A stretch of DNA of 6,806 nt from Desulfovibrionaceae bacterium UBA6814. Lineage in GTDB: Bacteria > Desulfobacterota > Desulfovibrionia > Desulfovibrionales > Desulfovibrionaceae. Where the stretch lies: contig DKEU01000178.1 of the NCBI GenBank assembly GCA_002452635.1, positions 1 to 6,806 on the forward strand. The letters are read 5' to 3'. Under the pieces are notes generated by a model. The model had not been told where the DNA came from and ran no database searches. It saw nothing but the letters and a program-made list of their open reading frames with translations. Position 1 is the stretch's first letter, and each line of letters starts with the position of its first letter. Shown here piece after piece: positions 4,408 to 6,806 of this stretch. The position numbers and the translations under genes were made by a program.

Positions 4408-6804
4408 CTAGACGCGCACGGGCAGGGCCGCGGTCACGGCGGCCACCACCTTGGCGTGGGCCTTGTCCGCCTCGGCGTCCTTGAGGGTGCGCTCGGCGTG
4501 GCGGTAGGTCAGGCGCAGGCTCAGGTTGCGCTCGCCGCCCGGCTCGGGCTGGTACACGTTCACCAGGAGCACGTCGGACAGGAGCTTCTCCCGGGCGCCC
4601 CGGGCCGCGGCCAGCAGGGCCGCGGCCTCGACGCTCGCCGGGCAGGCGAAGGTCACGTCGCGGCGCACGGGCGGGAACTTGGCCAGGGCCGCGAAGCCCT
4701 GCACCCGCGCCTCGGCCCGGGCCTTCAACAGGTCCGCGTCCAGCTCGGCCAGCCACACGTCCTTGCGCGCCTCGTAGGCGTCGGCCAGCTCCGGCTTCAC
4801 CCGGCCCAACTCGCCCAGGACCTCGTTGTCCAGGGTCGCCTCGATGCAGGGCGAGAGGTAGGGATGCCCCTGTTTCGCCGCAAAGGCGACCCCGGGCAGC
4901 TTGAGGTGGGCCAGCAGGTGCTCCACCAGGCCCTTGAGGTCCAGGTAGTCCGCGGGCCGCTCCTCGCTGGGCCAGCCCTCGGCCCCGCGGTCGCCGTAGA
5001 GCGCCAGCCCCAGGCGCACGGGCTCGCGGGCCGTGGTGTCGGAGGCGGCGTCCGGGAAGAAGAGGTGCGCCAGCTCGAACACCCGCACCCGCGCCGCGCC
5101 GGCGGACACGTTCTGGCGCACGGTGTTCAGCAGGCCCGGGGCCAGGGCCGTGCGCAGCACGTTCTGGTCCTCGGACAGGGGGTTCTTCACCGGCACCCGG
5201 TTGTCCGCGGGCAGGCCCAGCAGGTCCAGATCCCTGGTGCCCACGAAGCTGTAGTTGATGGCCTCGCGCAGGCCCACGCCGCGGGCCCAGGTCTTGAGCC
5301 GCAGGGCGAAGTCGTAGGTGGTGTCGGCCTTGCCCACCGCGTCCAGGGACTTGGGGATGCGGGGCAGCACCGCGGGGATGCGGTCGATGCCCCAGACCCG
5401 GGCCACCTCCTCGATGAGGTCCACCTCGCGCTCCAGGTCCAGGCGGTGGCTGGGGGCCACGGCCGAGAAATCCTCGCCCGCGCCCTGGAGCTCGCAGCCC
5501 ACGGCCTGCAGGGTCTTGCGGCAGAAGGCTTCGTCCACCGGCAGGCCCAGCAGGTCCCGGGCGCGCTCCGCCCGGAAGGGCACCACTCGGCTTTGCCAGG
5601 GCCGCGGCTCGGACACCGCCACCCCGGGCAGGATGCGGCCGCCGGAGAACTCGGCCATGAGCGCGGCCGCCCGGTCCAGGGCGAAGAGCGACCCGGGCTG
5701 GTCCACCCCGCGCTCGAAGCGGTAGGAGGACTCGCTGGGGATGCCCAGCCGGCGCGCGGTCTTGCGGATGGCGCCGGGGCGGAACACCGCGCTCTCCAAA
5801 AACACCTCGGTGGAGTCGTCGCGCATCTCGGTGTTGGCCCCGCCCATGACCCCGGCCAGGCCCACGGGCTTTTCCGCGTCCCAGATGAGCAGGTCGTTGG
5901 CGTTCAGGATGCGCTCCTGGTTGTCCAGGGTCACGAAGCGCATGCCCTCGTCCGCCCGGGCCACGCGAATGAGGCCGCCGGCCAGGAGCCGCCGGTCAAA
6001 GGCGTGCAGGGGCTGGCCCAGCTCGAACATGACGTAGTTGGTCACGTCCACGATGTTGCTGATGGGGCGCAGGCCCACGGCCAGGAGCCGCCAGCGCACC
6101 CAGTCCGGGGACGGGCCGATCTTCACGCCGGCCAGCATGCGGCCCTGATACACCGGGCACAGGTCGGGCTCGGGCAGCTCGATGCGGAAGAAGTCCTCCA
6201 CCCGGCCCGGGCCCTGCTCGTTCACCGCCACCCTGGGCAGGGTCAGGGGCAGGTTGAAGGCCAGGGCCACCTCGCGCGCCACGCCCAGCACGGACAGGCA
6301 GTCCGCCCGGTTGGGGGTGATGCTCACCTCCAGCACCTCGGTGTCCAGGTTCAGCGCCTGGGCCAGGGGCGCACCCGCCTTGAGCGCGGGGTCCAGCACC
6401 ATGATGCCGGCGTGGCCCTCGCCCAGGCCCAATTCGTCCTCGGCGCAGATCATGCCCCGGGACTCGGCCCCGCGGATCTTGGACTTCTTGATGGTGAGGC
6501 CGTTGGGCAGGCTCGCGCCCACCAGGGCCACGGCCACGGTCTGGCCCGCGGCCACGTTGGGCGCGCCGCACACGATGGGCAGCAACTCGCCCTGGCCCGC
6601 GTCCACGGTGGTCAGCGACAGCTTGTCCGCCTCGGGGTGCCTGGCGCACTCCACCACCTTGCCCACCACCACCTTGTCCAGGCCGGCGAAGGGATGCGCG
6701 ATCTCCTCCACCTCCAGGCCCAGCATGGTGATCCGGTCGGCCAGATCCTGCAACTCGCCGGAAAACGGCGTGAACTCCCGCAACCAGTTGACGCTTACCC
6801 GCAT
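4408..6804 (-). CDS. pheT: Phenylalanyl-tRNA synthetase beta subunit
   Basis: Cytoplasmic subunit of the alpha2-beta2 enzyme that charges tRNA-Phe; beta binds the tRNA and hydrolyses mischarged Tyr-tRNA-Phe, while catalysis lies in alpha (PheS). 798 aa, the normal length of the bacterial long form, and complete: it begins MRVSVNWLREF at 6804 and ends in TAG at 4408. Domains in order: N-terminal helix region; EMAP/OB-type tRNA-binding domain about 40-150 (VVVGKVVECARHPEADKL, 45-62); ITPNRADCLSVLGVARE (162-178) at the junction; B3/B4 editing domain about 210-385 with SNIVDVTNYVMFELGQPLHAFD split as SNIVDVTNYVMF (249-260) and ELGQPLHAFD (261-270); B5 domain about 405-475 (DLIEEVARVWGIDRIP); synthetase-like core about 490-690; C-terminal ferredoxin-fold anticodon-binding domain about 705-798 (KFPPVRRDV; LRLTYRHAERTLKD). 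No domain is missing. pheS is expected just upstream, outside the window; the window ends two bases before the start, so its ribosome site is not seen. Confidence 0.98.
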   Translation of the reverse strand: MRVSVNWLREFTPFSGELQDLADRITMLGLEVEEIAHPFAGLDKVVVGKVVECARHPEADKLSLTTVDAGQGELLPIVCGAPNVAAGQTVAVALVGASLPNGLTIKKSKIRGAESRGMICAEDELGLGEGHAGIMVLDPALKAGAPLAQALNLDTEVLEVSITPNRADCLSVLGVAREVALAFNLPLTLPRVAVNEQGPGRVEDFFRIELPEPDLCPVYQGRMLAGVKIGPSPDWVRWRLLAVGLRPISNIVDVTNYVMFELGQPLHAFDRRLLAGGLIRVARADEGMRFVTLDNQERILNANDLLIWDAEKPVGLAGVMGGANTEMRDDSTEVFLESAVFRPGAIRKTARRLGIPSESSYRFERGVDQPGSLFALDRAAALMAEFSGGRILPGVAVSEPRPWQSRVVPFRAERARDLLGLPVDEAFCRKTLQAVGCELQGAGEDFSAVAPSHRLDLEREVDLIEEVARVWGIDRIPAVLPRIPKSLDAVGKADTTYDFALRLKTWARGVGLREAINYSFVGTRDLDLLGLPADNRVPVKNPLSEDQNVLRTALAPGLLNTVRQNVSAGAARVRVFELAHLFFPDAASDTTAREPVRLGLALYGDRGAEGWPSEERPADYLDLKGLVEHLLAHLKLPGVAFAAKQGHPYLSPCIEATLDNEVLGELGRVKPELADAYEARKDVWLAELDADLLKARAEARVQGFAALAKFPPVRRDVTFACPASVEAAALLAAARGAREKLLSDVLLVNVYQPEPGGERNLSLRLTYRHAERTLKDAEADKAHAKVVAAVTAALPVRV

Positions 6805-6806
6805 GG

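Noticed and set aside
4397..4756. Minus-strand frames inside pheT (also 5996-6649)
   Set aside because: Shadow frames of pheT, dominated by Gly, Arg and Pro.

Overview
The window is GC-rich and contains ordinary bacterial genes. The gene order (pheT, a short MerR-type regulator, then tRNA-Pro(GGG)), the style of the proteins and the sensor-kinase content suggest a delta-proteobacterium / Desulfobacterota, most like a Desulfovibrio relative. This assignment is an inference from context and not a match to a known genome.

Layout from right to left, following the minus-strand genes. A complete pheT (phenylalanyl-tRNA synthetase beta subunit, 6804 to 4408) ends at a strong intrinsic terminator. 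A gene-free stretch of about 400 bp follows, packed with inverted repeats and an eroded 26-bp tandem repeat. Next come a small MerR-family regulator (4007 to 3663) with its own -35/-10 placed unusually close to the start codon, and then a complete tRNA-Pro(GGG) with encoded CCA, its own promoter and a downstream terminator. The left part beyond the tRNA 3' end is different in character. One plus-strand gene (2857 to 3414) encodes a DUF2087 protein and converges on the tRNA. Divergent from it, across 324 bp of intergenic DNA, a two-gene minus-strand unit encodes a secreted PstS-like periplasmic binding protein (2532 to 1720) and, 7 bp downstream, a membrane-bound sensor histidine kinase (1712 to the window edge, 3' end cut off).

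How the genes work together: pheT, merR and tRNA-Pro form a translation-related housekeeping block, although each has its own promoter or terminator signals. The binding protein and kinase are tightly coupled with no transporter genes in view. The natural reading is that the binding protein works as a ligand-sensing partner of the kinase, but the ligand and the downstream response regulator cannot be read from this window.

No CRISPR array, insertion sequence, prophage gene or clearly new system is visible. The most interesting points are the binding-protein/kinase pair, the apparent absence of ihfA between pheT and merR with a repeat-rich spacer in its place, and the possibly leaderless start of merR.
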